A stretch of DNA of 64,000 bases from Osmia lignaria lignaria. Its lineage: Eukaryota; Arthropoda; Insecta; Hymenoptera; Megachilidae. The first letter of the stretch is position 1, and every line of letters begins with the position of its first letter. Both the position numbers and the translations under genes were made by a program. This document shows positions 26,013 to 38,746 of this stretch, piece after piece. The stretch spans positions 4,092,001 through 4,156,000 of the forward strand of contig NC_135037.1 of the NCBI RefSeq assembly GCF_051020975.1, read 5' to 3'. The notes below the pieces were generated by a model. That model did not search any database. It was given only the letters and a program-made list of their open reading frames with translations, and had not been told where the DNA came from.

Positions 26013-28590
26013 TTTACCTTCTGACAAGGATTATTTATGTAAATGGGTTTTTGTCTCATATATTTCTGCAGAAGGAAGTAATTACATGCTAATATTTATT
26101 ACTAATAGTAAAAGGAGTTATAAACATCTCTAGGACATTTATAATTTGAATATTTTTAAATTCTTATTTTTATAGAAATTAATGAAAATTTCTAAATTCT
26201 ATTTAAAAATTTTTAATTGAACTCAATAATAATAACACCTTTTTTTTTATTGAAGTCCTTCGAATTCCATTCTTCGTTTTTCTCTTTTTTCAACAATTAG
26301 TCTCAATTCGTTTCGAATAATTATCGCCAAGGGACCAGCGAGTATTTCTTAACAGTAAATAATCCCGGAGAATTTTCAATGGCGAATGGGTGTACCGTGG
26401 GTGCGGTCGTAACATTCGAGAGCAGAGTAAAATCGGAAAAAAATGGAATAGCATAACCGGTAGTTAGTTGTTGCTCTCGCCAGGCGTTGCTCTCTTCTCT
26501 TGCGGTTCTTCTTATTTCACGGTCGTTCGATGCATTCCTCTAAGAATCGAGAGCAATACTATGTTCTTCACGCATCTACGTTTCCTTTTTCGTTTTTCCG
26601 TGAACCGTGTATCGGTGCGGATTTTTCATAGACCGGAAATTTCTCGTCGAGGAACAGCAACTACCAGTCCTCGTTTCGTTTTTGCTTATAATGAAGTCTT
26701 CGATATGTAATATCTAATATGTAAGAAGTCGGATTAAATAAAACTGTCCCTGTTAAATGAAATTTTTAAATAAAATTAGGCAAGTTGGAATATTTATTAT
26801 ATTCTAAATTTAATTTTCCAATTAAATTAAAATTAACCATGAGTTGGCTATTTATGATAAAATTTTTATTTTGTTTCCCTGAAATCGTTTCTGTTTTCCA
26901 AGCTACCCTTCACCGTTCCAACCGTGCGTAGAACGTTTTTCTGGGTAGAACAGATCCGTAACAATGGCTCTGGAATAATGAAACACGAGCGCGAGGCGAA
27001 AGGCCTTCGAACTAAACGAATCCGCGAAGAAAATAGCTGAACACCGGTAATATTACCTTCGCGGTTTACGAGCAAGATGTTCTGCGAGTGGCTCGTAAAA
27101 AATCAGCATCCCCCGGTCAGAAATTACGAACGAAAGATTGCTGGCACGAGCTAACAACCAGAAGAACATTCGTAATCGTGGTCGTTAACTGGAAAACATT
27201 CAGGAGACATTTGTAATTCCTTGCGAAATCGTTCGGTACTGACGCCGGGAATGTTTCTTTTTCCATCGTGGAAATGTTTCATTGTCGATCTTCCAAGAAT
27301 GTTTTCAGCGATTGTAATTACGGAATTACTACTGTTAATTTTTGTGTAGGAACAAAAAACACTTTAGGAAAACTTTGGTAATAATAAATTAATGAAACAA
27401 ATTTTAGATAAAAGAAATTGTCTGTGGTTTTTTTAAGTATTACAGCAGTGGGGTGAAAATTAATTAGTTTAAAAGATATCTTAGGAGGAGATCATTAAGT
27501 TTCACTGTGTTTCCTTAAGATATTTTTAAAATCAATGAATTTTTTACCCAAATGTCTTAATACTTTTGTATAAAAAATAAAAAGACGCTTCAATTGATGT
27601 ATAACAAAGTACATAATGTTATTTAAAAAATGAAAATATCCTTGAAATCTTTGAAACATTTCCACTTTCAGAACTAACATATGCATCAAGTAATACTCCA
27701 TTTGACACCATTTAATTTTGTCTAATGAAATTTTTCATTTAAATATTTCAACAATTACCCACAATATAAATAAGATTAATATACGAGTATAAAATGAATT
27801 TCAGCAGTGACAGCATGATATTAAATTAATTTACCTTATCACGTGTAATTACCCTAGAACACGGTTTTCTAAATTACCCTTTACCACATTACCCAATTAC
27901 CACAGTACACCCTATTTATACTTCATGTTTCCACATCCTATTATCTTTTTGTAAATGTAGCGGAACGATCATGGAAATGAGCCGAAAAGAAGAAGCTTTA
28001 GACGATTACTTTCTCACGCGGTGTAATAAAAATTTTAACCACATGAAATAACTTCCTCGGATTTTTGAAACTTCTACCCATCGTCTGAATGTAATTCTTG
28101 TGAGAATACGGCTTAATAGCGTTCCGAAGGCAAGTAACGTATGAAAGTTTAAATTTTTTAAAAACAACCCTTAATCCGGTTTTGCATACATTTTGCGCGC
28201 GTTAGAGGAAATAAAAGGTTGCCGGAGAACGGAAGGACGAAATCTCGCGCTTCGTTGTTGCGATCTAACGCGCAAGCGTACAATAGGACGGGACACACTC
28301 CCGTGGGAATCCCTTGGCGGCTGAATCAGCGCCTCCAGTAATCATCGTAGCAATTTTTTTCTTTTTCGTTGCTCTCACCAGTCGACGCGTTTTCACCGTC
28401 AGCGCCAACAGCGACCCTTTGCTAAGATAATGCGCCGCAATCATGATCTTATCGTTAATGAGCGTTAGATCGTACGGCTTGTGCTAATGTACCAAATAAC
28501 AAAGTAGCTAATTGCTAGGAGTTTACGATGCAGATAGTCGTTCGTTAATATTTGGAATTATTAGAAAATTGTCCTCGTCATGGTGTAGGA

Positions 28591-28870
28591 TCATTATTAT
28601 TACACTGGAGGTCGCATGCCCACTCCAAAATCACAGCTAATATTAATATTACAGTAGTCTCTCTTTATATTGCCGCGGTGGGGGTAAATATTTTTAAAAC
28701 TTTCAAACTTTAATTAACTATTCATTTATAATTTCTACATTTATTATTACACTGGAGATCGCACGCCCTCTCCAAAATCACAGCTAATATTAATATTACA
28801 GTAGTCTCTCGTTATATTGCCGTGTTTTAAACTTTGCCTGTAACATAAGAGAGGTGACAAAGTTCAAAGG
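28591..28870. repeat. Direct tandem duplication (147-bp period) containing a TA-bounded MITE end (family B)
   Basis: The block TACACTGGAG..TCGCA..CCAAAATCACAGCTAATATT starts at 28601 and again at 28748. Each copy is followed by TACAGTAGTCTCTC-TTATATTGCCG, at 28650 and 28797, exactly 147 bp apart. The same composite sequence recurs at 47455-47620 with a 117-bp period. The TACAGTAG start with TA flanks resembles Tc1/mariner-type ends. Confidence 0.7.
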
Positions 28871-28918
28871 TAGAAGAGTTTGACGACCGGCACAGTGTTG
28901 TTTCTCACTGGAGCCCTT

Positions 28919-29763
28919 CACGTGTGGAAATACGCGATTATAAATTAATCGAGCCCAAGAATAATATGCCCTACCACGGACACGGTGGGTGCCTCACGTG
29001 GGAGTCGGCGTCTCGAAGAAGTCTGGCGCCTCTAGGTCGATCTTCGACTCTTCGAACGTTATCGCGTTCATTAAAACTTACAATACAATTTGTTTTTCTT
29101 TGTATATTATAAAAATATTACCTTCTCATATTAATATAATCTCTGGAAAAAAGAAAACACTGCGTCGAGTTCAAGTAGAATATTCTTAATCAAGTCAAAC
29201 TAAAGAAGTACATATTTAATTGAGCTGCTAATAGACGCTACAAAATAATTTACATTTTAACGTGGATAAAAGAAGGGAGGTTTTAACTGCCACGCTAGCA
29301 TAAATAACGTGATAAGGTCTTAGATATAGAATTAATAGCATATAATTTATTGTATCTCGAGAAATAAATGTTGCGTTTATTCAGTTCAGATACTACGCGA
29401 ACTTGAAGGCAACAATGTCGACATTATATTTTCAAATGTTTAATCTTGATGCAATATTTGAAGTCATATTTTTTCTTTAATTGTGCAAGTCAGATTGCAG
29501 CCCAGTTAGGTACAGATTAAACGATATTTAAACAAGGTAGAAATTGCAAATTTCTAGGGAGTTAAGTTAGGTCAGATTAGGTTCTCTACTGCAATAGACA
29601 TTCAATTATTAAAAAGTATACAATCAAAGTGGCCAGGGTTATCGTTCGTCAGATTATGCTAAACAAGTGTAGAGAAAACAAGGGTGATCACCTAGGGCAG
29701 AGATATTAAAAAGACACACGTGAACCAACAGGTCTCACGTGGTTCAACGAGCGTGACCACGTG
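28919..29763. promoter_or_regulatory. Cluster of five CACGTG E-boxes
   Basis: Perfect CACGTG palindromes lie at 28919, 28995, 29717, 29736 and 29758. The last three fall within 47 bp, spaced 19 and 22 bp. CACGTG is the binding core of bHLH dimers such as Clock/Cycle and Myc/Max. The surrounding sequence is CpG-richer than its neighbours. Function is inferred from motif density only. Confidence 0.3.
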
Positions 29764-31960
29764 GCGAGCAATAGTATAGTAAAGTGGCCACGAGATAGAA
29801 ACGATGTCGGCTGAATGGGAAGGCGAAGAAGGGTATAGGTTAAACCGGAAGCCGTCACCGGAACAAGCGTCTACTTCGTAGGTTCACATGGTCGTCGTAC
29901 ACCGCGGAGGTCATGATAATTTCACCGTGTCAGTGCAGGTGCTCGCATCAGATAAAAAGTAAACGCAACACTGTGTAACCTGTGACGTTTTGTTTGCTTC
30001 TTTAACTTTGACCCTTTAATTTATGAATCAGTTGACACGAGTCATACATTGAAAATTTTGGCCAGAGTAATTATAAATTACAATTTTATAATCAAATTAA
30101 TTAAATTGTAAATATAATAAATTGTGTCATACTATTTTTTTTTCTTTTTATAATGCTGTATTTTTTAAGAAGTAGGATTAGGTAATAGCGAAGAAGACCT
30201 TGAACCCGAAGAGAAACAACAATTGGTCATGCTTCAAGAACGAAACTCTTTGTTTCCCTCTCGAAGTAGACAATAAAGGATTTCCGATCGTACCGGGCGA
30301 ACTGTCGATTTTTAACGCGTCTATCTTTTCCGGTGCTCGAGTGCACCGCCCCGTGAGAACACACCCTTTTTTGGAATCAAAGATTCGACGAGTAATGGCC
30401 CATGAAATACATACCTATCAGGAAGCTTTTAGATTAATTCAGCTATGTTTCGTCGAGCGTTGAAATACTGCGAGGGTAACATGTGAAGGTCTTCCTTTTA
30501 GGATTCTTATTTTGTTGATTTAAACGATGGCTTAAGAAACATATTATTTTATAAATTATTAATTAAATTAGATGATACATGATTCACCAGCTTTACTGTA
30601 AAAAATGTGGTAATACATGTTGGTCGATTTGATGATTGTAAAATTCATATAACAGTTTTGTACATGTTATTTGCAATTTTCATTTATATAAAGAATTGAA
30701 ATATACACAGAAGAACCGTATTCATTTGAATGAATATTTATGCAATTATTGAGTCAATGCCTGTTGAATTAATGTCATATATGAAAGGATTTGAAAAAAA
30801 AAAAAAATTCATTTTGCATAAATTGTGCCCAACAGTTGCATGAATTGAATAAGCAGGTTAACACGGGTGATATTAAAAGATTCAATGGAAGCTGTGATTT
30901 AAACGCTCGATGTTATTGCAACAGGTGTTGAATATGAAGTTTTGCAACTCGTTGCTCGTTCAGTTCCATCCGATGTTAAGATTTCTCTCATTCATATGCT
31001 TTTGAATGGTGAACGAGTCTTAATAGTATTCAGTAAATACACTATACCGTTGTGTATTTACTATTCAGAAATGAAGAAACCGAGAGAATATGAAATCCTA
31101 AAAAAGTTAGAAACATTTGGTTTTAAATTATCAAAAATTTAAACTATCACATTTTAAGTTAAATACTCAATTTTAACACATTAGGTTTTTCAAATGTGAT
31201 TGAATAATTGCATTGCATGCAGTTGCGCCTGGAGTGATGCAAAGTGCATGCACGTGCGAATTGCACTTCCAGGCGCCACTGTGGGTGCATAGTTGTTTCA
31301 ACATCAAACAGTATGATTCATAGTTAGAAACAAAGAATATTAACAATGAAATTTTGAAATTTAATTAAAATTTTTAAAAACTTGGAAAATTATTAAAAAT
31401 TCATAATAATATGTATTAAAATTTCAATAAACAAAAGTATCAGTAAATCATGCAAGTCATGAGATACAATATCTTTGAAATGATAAAATGCGAAGTAATT
31501 AGTACCGTGAATTTTATAATGATCCAAGGTTCTTCATTCTTATCAGTGATAAACTCGTACGCAATTAGTGTTTCCTCTCGTTATTGTTCAGCGAGAAAAA
31601 TTTGATTTCCGATCGAAAAATATAGTAGAGATTCATCAGGAAGGATATTCTCTATTGTAGTCGTCAGGGTACTACACGTGATTCGTGTGCGATAGAATAA
31701 TGAACAGAGAATGCCGATGCTGATTTACGCCCACATAGTACGAGTCCACACCCCGTACGTGTAAACAATGCCAAACGATCATAAATCATACCGATGAGCG
31801 GACCGATTGTATTTTTCAGTGGCTGTTTAATATTCCTTTGTTTTTGTACCTACGCGCCGTTGCAACGTGAAGTAAGTATATTCATGTTGCAATGGTTCCT
31901 GAAAGTACTGATGGGTGATATGGACCGGTTAATCGTTGACGTAAATTGGTAATTCGATTG

Positions 31961-32098
31961 GGGTGGGCTAGGTCCCTTAGACATTTTGAAATTTTAGAAT
32001 CTTAGAATTTTAGAATTTTAGAATTTTAGAATTTTAGAATTTTGGAAGTTTGAAATTTTGAAATCTCAGAATTTTGTAATTTTAGAATTCTGAAATTC
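31961..32098. repeat. Family H repeat with (TTTTAGAA)n tandem tract
   Basis: GGGGTGGGCTAGGTCCCTTA opens the element. A run of about five perfect 8-bp TTTTAGAA units follows (about 31995-32040), then degenerate GAAATTTTG/AGAATTTT words to 32098. The opening block is shared with 10230 and, inverted, about 55346. Confidence 0.6.
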
Positions 32099-32746
32099 TA
32101 AAAAAAAGCTAAGATCCATTACTTCAGAGTTAATGATGATGATTCTTAAATGGAACATTATCCATTTGTGGACACTTTCTCGTTCAAAGATAACTGGTCT
32201 TAGACACGATAAAGAGAGAGTAGGTTTAGGATGAATCAGAGACCATAGTAGGTTTACGTTCGAAACTGATACATGTTTCGAAAGCAATCGCTAGTGTGCC
32301 GAGCACGAGGGGGTATATGTAGGTGCCAGCTGTGAGTAGTACTACGATCACGTAAACCGTGATCCAAGATGGCATCGGTGGGTCAATATCCTGTAGAATG
32401 GCGTCGGTGATCCTGCGGCAGCCTCAGGGAAACACCACGTGAAGGCGCCACCGAAAGTCTTTTTAATGGAAACTGGTTTCAACGGCGACCATGGACCGCA
32501 CGCTTGCGTTTCGCTTGACCTCGGCTCAACATCTTCCGAAGAACAAAGAGCTATGCCTGCTACTGGTTTCTCTCCCCCTGTTTCATGGCTATTTCTTCAA
32601 CGCTTTTAACGTTTTAAATGTTTTGCCATAGATCCTTGTTCTTCTATGTTTTCATTATTGAAGAGTTCCTGAAGAGTTCCTGAAGAGTTGCAATAGGAAT
32701 TTAATTTTTTGATCAGCTGATTTGATGAGGAAGAGAGATTTAAGGC

Positions 32747-32952
32747 TTAAGTGGACCATGAAGAGAGCCCCATTTTTAATTTAATTTTGCATTTCATATT
32801 TCTTTCGTTGTATAAACTTTACACTGCTCTTTCAAAGTTATTCTTCCAATGTATGTAACCCTTTCGTTTAAAAATTATACATTTAACTTTAGAATATTAA
32901 CTTAATATTCTTGTATATATTTTGTAAATTTAGATCACGATTCAAGGGTTAA
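32747..32952 (-). mobile_element. TTAA-bounded MITE (family A), reverse orientation, near full length
   Basis: It starts TTAAGTGGACCATGAAGAGAG and ends GATTCAAGGGTTAA, with TTAA on both sides. The interior is the reverse complement of the 23175-23302 interior (ATTCTTCCAAT against ATTGGAAGAAT; CACTGCTCTTTCAAA). At about 206 bp it is the longest copy in the window and useful as a reference for the family. Confidence 0.65.
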
Positions 32953-34980
32953 TGAAGTAATTTTTGATTTTCAGTTTATCTATTTCTATCGTGTTTCATA
33001 ATAAATAGAATATTCAATTAATGAATAATTTGAATATGTTTTTAACATTTTGAATATTCTAAATTTATCAAAATGTTTTTAATAAATCTGACCTAGTATT
33101 TTTATAATAATAAGTTTCTTCTATTAATTGTGAGTACTTATTCAAATTCTTCAGAGTTAATTGTGTAAAATTATTCTTTATAAAATTAACAATCTTGGCA
33201 ACGACTATACATTTACGTTTTTTAATCGGCTACAGTTATCGTAGGCACCCTTTAGTGGAAAACGTTCCAAGAACAAGAATTTTCCCGAAGAGAATTCAAA
33301 CCTAACGTCGAGGCATCCAACATGGCGCCGCGACGTCCCTTCCCGCCATAATTCGCGGCATTGAAATCTCCGGGGTACCTTTCGAGAAATCGCTGCGACT
33401 CTGGACCAATGATAGCGATTCCCGCGCTGACTCTATGCCCTTGGTCAGGCTATTTTTCTTTCCTTTTTGCAAGCAGTTGCAGTGCATGCCACTCAAGTCA
33501 CCGTGTCTTTTGTTTTGCTCGCAAATGCTTCTTGCGAGATGCTTTAAGGAATTACGCGGCTTCGTGTCGCGTAGGCGTGAGATCATTTTCTTTGCTCACT
33601 TACTTTTGTTACCTAATGCCGCGGAATCCTTGGTAATCTTTTATAATTAATGGATGTTTGATCAAAGTGAAAGTATAATTTCTCATTGTCGGTTTGTTTA
33701 ATGTTAACATTAAATAACAAACATTCTTCTTTTTTGTACTTCTTTAATTTGGTAAATTTCTGTTTTTGGTTATTTTATTTTAGTATTGCTATGGGTTTTG
33801 AATTAATTTATACACCTAATATTTTCTAAGGTATTAAACACAATAGCCTTTCAACTGTAATTTTAAAATCTGCTTTCACTACTTCAACACCGTTGCAAAT
33901 ATCTACTTCCTGACAGCACTCGACTGACCCACGGAGGCTGCAAAAAATAACCCATGTGTAGTACGCTCTACTACCGCATTGTGCCGAGTCTGGCGTCCCA
34001 ATTAGTTTCCAAACAAAAAAAGAAATATAAGCTTGTGTACTTCACAAACAACCCTCGTATCCATGACAAAGAATCCTTTTTTTTTCTGCAAGGAACCCGA
34101 TTTTCCAGTCGCACTATCGATCCCCGACCATAAACATCGGTTGTAATCATAAACATGGAAGCACGCGGTATTCGGCGTGTATGCAGCACACTTTTACTCC
34201 AGTTTGTATAGTATAACCGGTTTTCTCTCTCGTAACAGGCCACGCTAGCCTCCTTTAACTCCTTGGTACACCGTTCCCCTTCAGCGTGGTCAGCGTGCTC
34301 CTTGAACAAACCGGTTCCACTTCCATCCTCGTCCAATTTTCTCCTCTTCCGTCCCTCTTTTCTCCTCGTCTTCCTATTTTTCTCGGGTTCCACGGCCTCC
34401 TGCAGGCTACGAAAACAACCGCCGACAACGGGTTCCCTGGATCCGGCCTGAGTCTCGGACTCGATGCCACGAAACGTATGACAGCTACGTTAACCCCTTT
34501 TTCCACCATCCTTACCCCGTTGTCCTCCTTTTCCATGGCGTTACGTGGCGTAACGCCGGAATACTACGACGATGAATAACTGACGATGATGCGGCAATCG
34601 GATGACCCATTGCTGATGCTGTCTTGTGTTTATCTTGTTCGAGCTGGATGGGAGAGAGGTGGGTTTCTGGGGGAAGTGGGTATTTTTTATGGGTTTTATT
34701 GGTGAACCAACATGATCGCCGTTATGTTGGTCACCATTGGCTGGGAATAAGAATTTTATAATCGGGAAATGTAAACATTAGGGAATTTTTAATATCACGA
34801 ATGAATCGAAATTGCAAGTTGGAGTATTTATTATATTCGAAATTTAATTTTCTTATGGAATTATTAGAGTTGGCTATTTATAATAAAATTTTTTTAACTT
34901 TCTTAAAGTTAAGACTTGCATTTTTGAATACTATGCACAAAAAAACTATTAAATGGCAAACAGAAAAGTTAACAATTTAA

Positions 34981-35033
34981 TTAAATTACATTAAACTTGG
35001 GGCTTTCTCCGTGGTCCGCCATTCGAAGGTTAA
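34981..35033 (+). mobile_element. Fragment of TTAA-bounded MITE (family A)
   Basis: CTTGGGGCTTTCTCCGTGG, TCCGCCATTCGAAGG and a terminal TTAA match the right end of family A. Only the end of the element is preserved. Confidence 0.55.
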
Positions 35034-36499
35034 TATTTTCAGTCATGTACCACATTAGAAAATTTATTTACCCTCTAAAGCACATTATAATAATTATCAA
35101 GGATACGATCAACCTTCCAAACTGCCTCTTTATATTATTAATGTTAATGATAGTATTATTAAAAATTTTCCCTCTTAATTATTCCACTATTTCAGCTTAA
35201 AACCCCAAGTCTCTGGTGACTACTATTAGAGTCAATGTATAATACCAATTTATTAAAGCTTATTACGTTCAGTCTTTTTGCTAAGAGCATATCATTGGAG
35301 AAGGATCTCATTACAGATCGCTAATTGCTCCCATGAGCATTTGTTTTGCATGAACTCGTTTCTCGTTCACTGATCCAATCTATTGGAATTAGAAATATCG
35401 ATGCAATCTAGTTCGATACGTGCTTAGGTATTTGAATGAGGAAAGCGTCTGTATCGTTTCATTGGCATCGCGTAACGTTTAAAAATACATTGTCTGACTT
35501 CTTGCTCGAAATGTTTGTTAAACAATCGCTTTGTTGATCGTGGATCTAATAAAAGCTTTGGAAATAATTTAATGGATCTTTCACATTTATTCAAGGCTAT
35601 TTCTATTTGCAATTTATTTAAAAAAATATATCGTTATGAAGAGTTGATCTTCTTGAAGTTTTTATTTTACTGATTACTTAATTATTATTAAAAAACTATT
35701 ATTGTTATATCTGCATTTTCTTATTGTTAAAGTCATAAAGCAAAATAACTAACATTTATTGTTAGTATGGTAATTAAAAGTTACTATAGTCATTATGATT
35801 AAAATTAAAATTGATACCCCTCACATACGTATATCTCACCCTAAACCTAGATCTCAGCCCATTTTCCATTTGCTTCTTCAAAGCAAACCAAAGAACCTAC
35901 GAGCCTCGAATCACGTCTTCTTCCTTCTCCAAGCACCCCGTCGTATCTTTCCCTTTCTTATCCCTTCTGCCAGCTTGGTTCGCCAAGGTGCTGCTCGCAC
36001 GTGCGCTGCTTCTCCAAGCAAAAGAAAGAAATCGAGATGGGAGTCGAAGAAGAGGAGGTAAAACGCTCGGGGGAACTGGTTTTCCTCTGCACGCGATCAA
36101 GCCGAAGCTGCTGAGAGTATACTCGCGAGGATCAGCCTCGAAGACGCTGAAATATCGTGGCTTTTGGCCTCATCGCTGGACCACAACGCGCTTATACCAC
36201 CGAGTGAACCGGAACGGAGCGGAACTTGAACGAATCAAAGATTTTTAAAATTTTTGAAAATTTGATCGATATGAGGATAGTGGGAAGAAATTACGTATTT
36301 ATTTTTATAAAAGTCTATAGAGAAGAAGGGGGCAGATGGGTCGTACGACCCCCATTAACCTTTTGACTGCTGAGCACTATAATTTATCTTTTTTCTTTTT
36401 TTCTTTAATTTCACTGTTATTTGATAATATTTTTTAGTAATTGCTATTAATTATTGATAACGTCCATTTGGGCAAATGTTCATCTATTGCAGTCAAAGG

Positions 36500-36661
36500 G
36501 TTAAAAAATTGAATACGTTTTTTTAATAAACACCACAGTATTTTTGAAAATTTTGCATAATGTTTGAAGAATTAATTAAAAATGTGGAAAATTACAATTA
36601 GATATAATATTATCATAAAATTGTTGGATCTCTCTATCGGACAATTATAGTTACGCCACTG
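36500..36661. mobile_element. Family C MITE copy, partial
   Basis: The right end ATTATAGTTACGCCACTG is inverted CAGTGGCGTAACTATAAT. The interior retains AATAAACACCACAGTATTTT, similar to AATAAATACCGGAATATTTT in other copies, and GGATCTCTCTATC corresponding to GACCTCCCTATATC at 6930. The left end is lost or unclear. Confidence 0.5.
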
Positions 36662-38104
36662 GTATAATTAAATTGAATTTTTCAGTTTCGATGCGTTACA
36701 TTAATTTGAATCGCAAGAAAAGGGGGTTGGATATTTTTACTCCGCCACTCTTTGGTTGCGAATAAATAAATCGTGAATAATTAATGACCCTTTGGTAGGC
36801 AGAAAAAGTATATCGCAGGGAGGTTTGTTCTATTTATAGCGTATCTTATCCTCTGGAAAGATGATCATTTATCTCCTTGTAGCGTTTCTGAGTCGTGTTT
36901 CGAGGTTCTTTTGCTTCTGCTGACGGTGAACGGCGCACGTGCGAGGGTAAATAGAGATTCAGTTAGAATCCAGCGAAAAGACGCGATTAGAAAACGGTCG
37001 TTCGTGTCTTTGGTGAAAGGATAGTGATCTATGCGTGATTGTGCAATCTAAAACCGCTAACGAGATGAATTAATGTAAAACTTAGTGACGTCTTATTCAA
37101 GGAAGAGAATTTTCTAATTATTTACCATTTCGTTTGCTCCTACTTGCACAACACATTTATATCAATAAATTTGAAAATTTGGCTTCTGAATTAGAAATTT
37201 ACAAATTTTTTTTTCTACAAAATTATTCATTGAATAGAAATTTTTAATTATAGTAAATACTATTCGAAAGAATAATTCCTTTGTTATATAATTGGGGTAA
37301 TTTGTTATCTTCCTCTTCACGTACAGAGTCTATTAAGAAATCATTTTAAGTACACTTTCCATTTTTTCAAAAATTTATTCTCGATTATACAAGAAACTAT
37401 CGTTCAAATACTGTTTGATGTCATCCAACGGAATACATAATCATTAAATCACCTTCGTCATTAAACACGATGTACAGTTCCCGATGCACCTGATTCTGCA
37501 TGCTTTCCTTAATGCACATTTTCACGTTATTCCATGAAGCAGTTTGCATCGTAACAGTCGATAAATCTGGACCAAACGATTCACAGTAATCGGTTGAAAA
37601 TGTTTTTTCTTTAATGCGGTCATTACCGGTGAACCAACGAATTCGTCTATTAAATCTTCGTAGGAAACGATTCAGGTGCAGGTGCACGCAGATGCAACGA
37701 TTGCACTTTCCTTTCCCCGTTAACCGGGCTTATATCAATGCACAACCGCGTCTTCCTGCTCGTAATTGCACGTAAGGAGCACGTGCCGAGTTCGAAATGT
37801 CACTGGCCTTTAAATTCGTCGCCATCGATTTAATTCGAACCAAAGCTTGTGAAATGATTCGATAAAATTCAGTAGTCATTGATAAATAATATATATTATA
37901 ATACTAATAATATAATTAATTATATGTATTAGGTGTGCCAATTAATTCAGTGTCTTTAGAATTATTCTTTCTTATCCCGCACTTTTGTGAATTTGGAAAA
38001 TGGCGCAAAAATATAACAATAAATTTAATAATTGGAGTTATTATAAATTTTCAAAAATAAATTTTTAATTAGGAAAAGAGAAGGCACCGAATTAAGCTTT
38101 TGAA

Positions 38105-38160
38105 TTAACTCTTAAACGGCGGACCATGGAGAGAGTCCCAATTTTCATGGTAAACTTTGG
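38105..38160 (-). mobile_element. Fragment of TTAA-bounded MITE (family A)
   Basis: TTAACTCTTAAACGGCGG followed by ACCATGGAGAGAGTCCCAAT is the inverted form of the family A end. Only about 55 bp is recognisable. Confidence 0.5.
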
Positions 38161-38574
38161 AAACACGAATTAGGCAGTAATTTAGTATCTCTTTCTGCAT
38201 GGCAAGATTCGTGATTTCTCTTTAGGTTAACAAGGTTGACGATGTTAACGGTGCAGATTCAGACTGCTATCTTCCGGCGTGAAGCGTACCCGCATTCATT
38301 TGCCTAACAATAATCCGGAAACGTGCAAGTCAAATACACCTCCTAATCTCGAATCAGTGTGTTCCACTGCAAGTGTTTCGAGCCGAGGCTCCAGAATATT
38401 GAACGAAACTATTGTGAGAATTTTTGACGTAAAAAATATACTAACGTTCTTCAGTGTCGTTTGAAACAATGGATGGATAATGGAGCATGTTTTAATTTAG
38501 ATTTACTGACGTTCAGATGAAAGTTGAGGCAGAAAGTTGTGCCGGAATCCTAGTTAAAAATAATCGGTAATAAT

Positions 38575-38746
38575 CAGTGCTGAATCAAGGTTTCCACTTT
38601 TCAGAGGAAAAATTTATTTACTGTTGCCTATTTTCTTTTCAATTAAATGTCATTAATTTTTATTTAGAATAAAATTCAATTTTTAAACCAAGGAGCCCAC
38701 AAAGGTTTCATACTCCCGGGTCTAAGAAACCTTAGTCCTTTCCTGG
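38575..38746. mobile_element. CAG-ended element (family G), second copy
   Basis: The left end CAGTGCTGAATCAAGGTTTC and the right end, inverted CCAGGAAAGGACTAAGGTTTC, are related. The left end also matches the right end of 2920-3169 (CAGGGCCGAATCAAGATTTC). AT-rich and non-coding between. Confidence 0.45.

Noticed and set aside
30200..30463. Plus-strand 87-residue frame
   Set aside because: It begins at TTG rather than ATG, with no splice sites and no known motif.
33971..34579. Overlapping 90-140 residue frames on both strands
   Set aside because: Open on both strands at once with Lys/Arg-rich low-complexity products. Better explained by base composition.
35811..36248. Overlapping frames of 88-145 residues on the plus strand
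   Set aside because: Several frames are open at once in a C-rich patch, composition is not protein-like, and no family is recognised.
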